NCBI GenBank assembly: GCA_025928415.1
Contig: JAICJK010000149.1
Span: 1 to 6,662 of the forward strand
Reading direction: 5' to 3'
Source: Solirubrobacteraceae bacterium
GTDB taxonomy: Bacteria > Actinomycetota > Thermoleophilia > Solirubrobacterales > Solirubrobacteraceae
DNA: 6,662 nucleotides
The translations under genes and the position numbers were made by a program. Under the pieces are notes generated by a model that was not told the DNA's origin, did not search any database, and saw only the letters and a program-made list of their open reading frames with translations. Shown here one piece after another: positions 5,299 through 6,662 of this stretch. Numbering within the stretch: the first letter of the stretch is position 1; each line of letters starts with the position of its first letter.

Positions 5299-5661
5299 AT
5301 GCGCTACATGCTGCTGCTCTACGACAACGACGACACCCGGGACGCCTTCTTCGGCCCCGGCAGCGAGCCGCTGGGCGAGGAGATGGACGCCCTGCTGAAG
5401 GAGCTGAGGGACTCCGGCGAGCTGGTCGCCACCGACCCGCTCGCCGACCCGGCGCAGACCAGGACCGTTCGCGTCAGCGGCGGTGCGCCGGTGGTCACCG
5501 ACGGGCCGCTGGCCGAGGCCAAGGAGCACTTCGGCGGCTACCTGATCGTCGACTGCGAGAGCATCGAGCGCGCGGTGGAGATCGCCGCGCGGTGGCCCAG
5601 CGCGCGCTTCGCGCCGCTGGAGGTGCGGCCGATCATGGACGTCGGCGGGCTGGAGATGTGA
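5299..5661 (+). CDS. YCII-related (DGPF) protein, ECF42 partner
   Basis: This 120-residue single-domain protein has a ferredoxin-like alpha/beta YCII fold. It opens with the strand MRYMLLLY and carries the signature DGPLAEAKEHFGGYLIVD at about 68-85, the local form of the DGPF motif. It ends with FAPLEVRPIMD. The length is typical of the family. Family members are soluble, and their biochemical role is not established; they are found beside and controlled by ECF42 sigma factors. The ATG at 5299 has GAGGAG 8 bases upstream. Its TGA overlaps the GTG start of the sigma gene (GTGA, 5658-5661), showing translational coupling, and an ECF42-like promoter lies 45 bp upstream. Identification by motif and context is firm; any enzymatic function is open. 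Confidence 0.93.
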   Translation: MRYMLLLYDNDDTRDAFFGPGSEPLGEEMDALLKELRDSGELVATDPLADPAQTRTVRVSGGAPVVTDGPLAEAKEHFGGYLIVDCESIERAVEIAARWPSARFAPLEVRPIMDVGGLEM

Positions 5662-6662
5662 CCCGGCCGGAGGAGATCGAGCGCGTCCTGCGCCCGCTGG
5701 CGCCGGAGGTGCTCGGCATCCTCGCCCGGCGCCACGCGAGCTTCGACGCCTGCGAGGACGCCGTCCAGGAGGCGCTGCTCGCCGCCGCCGCGCAGTGGCC
5801 TGCCGCCGGCGTGCCCGAGAACCCGCGCGCGTGGCTGCTGACCGTCGCGTCGCGGCGGCTGGTCGACGAGCTGCGCGGCGAGCAGGCCCGCCGGCGCCGC
5901 GAGGAGCTCGTCGCCGAGCCGGAGGCGCCGCCCGGCGGCGACGCGCCGGAGCCCGCGCGCACGCACGACGACACGCTGGCGCTGCTGTTCCTGTGCTGCC
6001 ACGAGTCGCTCACCGCGCCGTCGCAGATCGCGCTCACGCTGCGCGCCGTGGGCGGCCTCGGCACGGCGGAGATCGCCGGCGCGTTCCTGGTGCCCGAGGC
6101 CACGATGGCCCAGCGGATCAGCCGCGCGAAGGCCGCGATCAGGGGCGCGACCCTCGCGCTGCCGCCCGACGCCGCGCGGGACGACCGCCTGCGGTCGGTC
6201 CTGCACGTGCTCTACCTGATCTTCAACGAGGGCTATGCGGCCAGCTCGGGCGCGCAGGTCCAGCGCGTCGCGCTGGCCGAGGAGGCGATCCGGCTGACGC
6301 GCATGCTCCACCGCCTCCTGCCGGACGACGCCGAGGTGCGCGGGCTCCTGGCGCTGATGCTGCTGACCCACGCCCGGCGCGCGGCGCGCACCGGCCGCGA
6401 CGGAGCGCTGATCCCGCTCGCCGAGCAGGACCGCGGCCGCTGGGACCGCGCCGCGATCGCGGAGGGCGTCGGCCTGATCAGCGGCGCGCTGGCCGCAGGC
6501 CCGGTCGGCCCGTACCAGCTCCAGGCCGCGATCGCCGCCGTCCACGCCGAGGCCGCGAGCACGGCGAAGACCGACTGGCGCCAGATCACCGCCCTCTACG
6601 AGCTGCTCGAGCGGATCGCGCCCAACCCGGTGTTCACCCTCAACCGTGCGGTCGCGGTCGCC
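5658..6662 (+). CDS. ECF42-type RNA polymerase sigma factor with C-terminal extension, 3' end cut by window
   Basis: This is an alternative sigma factor that directs RNA polymerase to its own promoter class. The open frame runs 335 codons to the last base without a stop; family members are about 400-420 residues, so some 70-80 are missing. Sigma region 2 is at about 10-75 (DACEDAVQEALLAAAAQWP; PRAWLLTVASRRLVDELR). A Pro/Ala linker follows, then region 4 at about 105-165 with the HTH TAEIAGAFLVPEATMAQRIS. The long extension begins with VLHVLYLIFNEGYAASSG (about 181-198), and LIPLAEQDRGRWDRAAIAEG (251-270) is typical of the DUF6596/helical-repeat extension of ECF42. The start is GTG at 5658, overlapping the YCII stop by 4 bp. 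GGAG only two bases upstream is too close for normal initiation, supporting coupling. No anti-sigma gene is in view; in this group the extension itself is thought to control activity. Confidence 0.93.
   Translation, partial: MTRPEEIERVLRPLAPEVLGILARRHASFDACEDAVQEALLAAAAQWPAAGVPENPRAWLLTVASRRLVDELRGEQARRRREELVAEPEAPPGGDAPEPARTHDDTLALLFLCCHESLTAPSQIALTLRAVGGLGTAEIAGAFLVPEATMAQRISRAKAAIRGATLALPPDAARDDRLRSVLHVLYLIFNEGYAASSGAQVQRVALAEEAIRLTRMLHRLLPDDAEVRGLLALMLLTHARRAARTGRDGALIPLAEQDRGRWDRAAIAEGVGLISGALAAGPVGPYQLQAAIAAVHAEAASTAKTDWRQITALYELLERIAPNPVFTLNRAVAVA

Noticed and set aside
5538..6545. A 335-codon minus-strand open frame opposite the sigma factor
   Set aside because: Low-complexity Arg-rich shadow with no recognisable domain; the plus strand carries the full ECF42 signature.

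Overview
The window is a very GC-rich stretch of bacterial chromosome. The strong G/C bias at third codon positions, long spurious antisense frames, promoters placed so that transcripts start at the start codon, and an ECF42/DGPF gene pair all suggest a high-GC actinobacterium. The style resembles the soil Thermoleophilia/Solirubrobacterales, but the genus and order are guesses. No RNA gene, insertion sequence, CRISPR array or phage gene is visible.

Layout. (1) Positions 1-1308, minus strand: a DHA2-type MFS drug exporter whose C-terminus is cut by the left window edge. (2) Positions 1309-1399: a divergent control region with two near-identical 15-bp palindromes. (3) Positions 1400-1924, plus strand: an HxlR-family repressor with a Cys-rich, zinc-ribbon-like tail. 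(4) Positions 1921-1946: one hairpin that holds the stop codons of the two converging genes, likely a bidirectional terminator. (5) Positions 1943-2989 and 3026-4438, minus strand: two exported alpha/beta hydrolases 36 bp apart, one a predicted lipoprotein and one with a cleavable Sec-type signal. They are read as an operon. (6) Positions 4439-4531: a divergent control region with one perfect 20-bp palindrome and two degenerate copies at exact 21-bp spacing. (7) Positions 4532-5179, plus strand: a TetR-family regulator. (8) Positions 5180-5298: a candidate terminator, then a match to the ECF42 promoter consensus. (9) Positions 5299-5661: a YCII/DGPF protein that overlaps by 4 bp the start of (10), an ECF42 sigma factor from 5658 running off the right edge.

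Functionally these are three self-contained regulatory modules: HxlR controlling a drug exporter, TetR controlling two envelope or secreted hydrolases, and an ECF42 sigma factor that probably drives its own operon with its DGPF partner. All are typical of sensing small molecules or stress in a soil bacterium. The protein families are known. The least described part is the TetR/two-hydrolase module with its phased operator array, whose substrate and inducer cannot be read from sequence.
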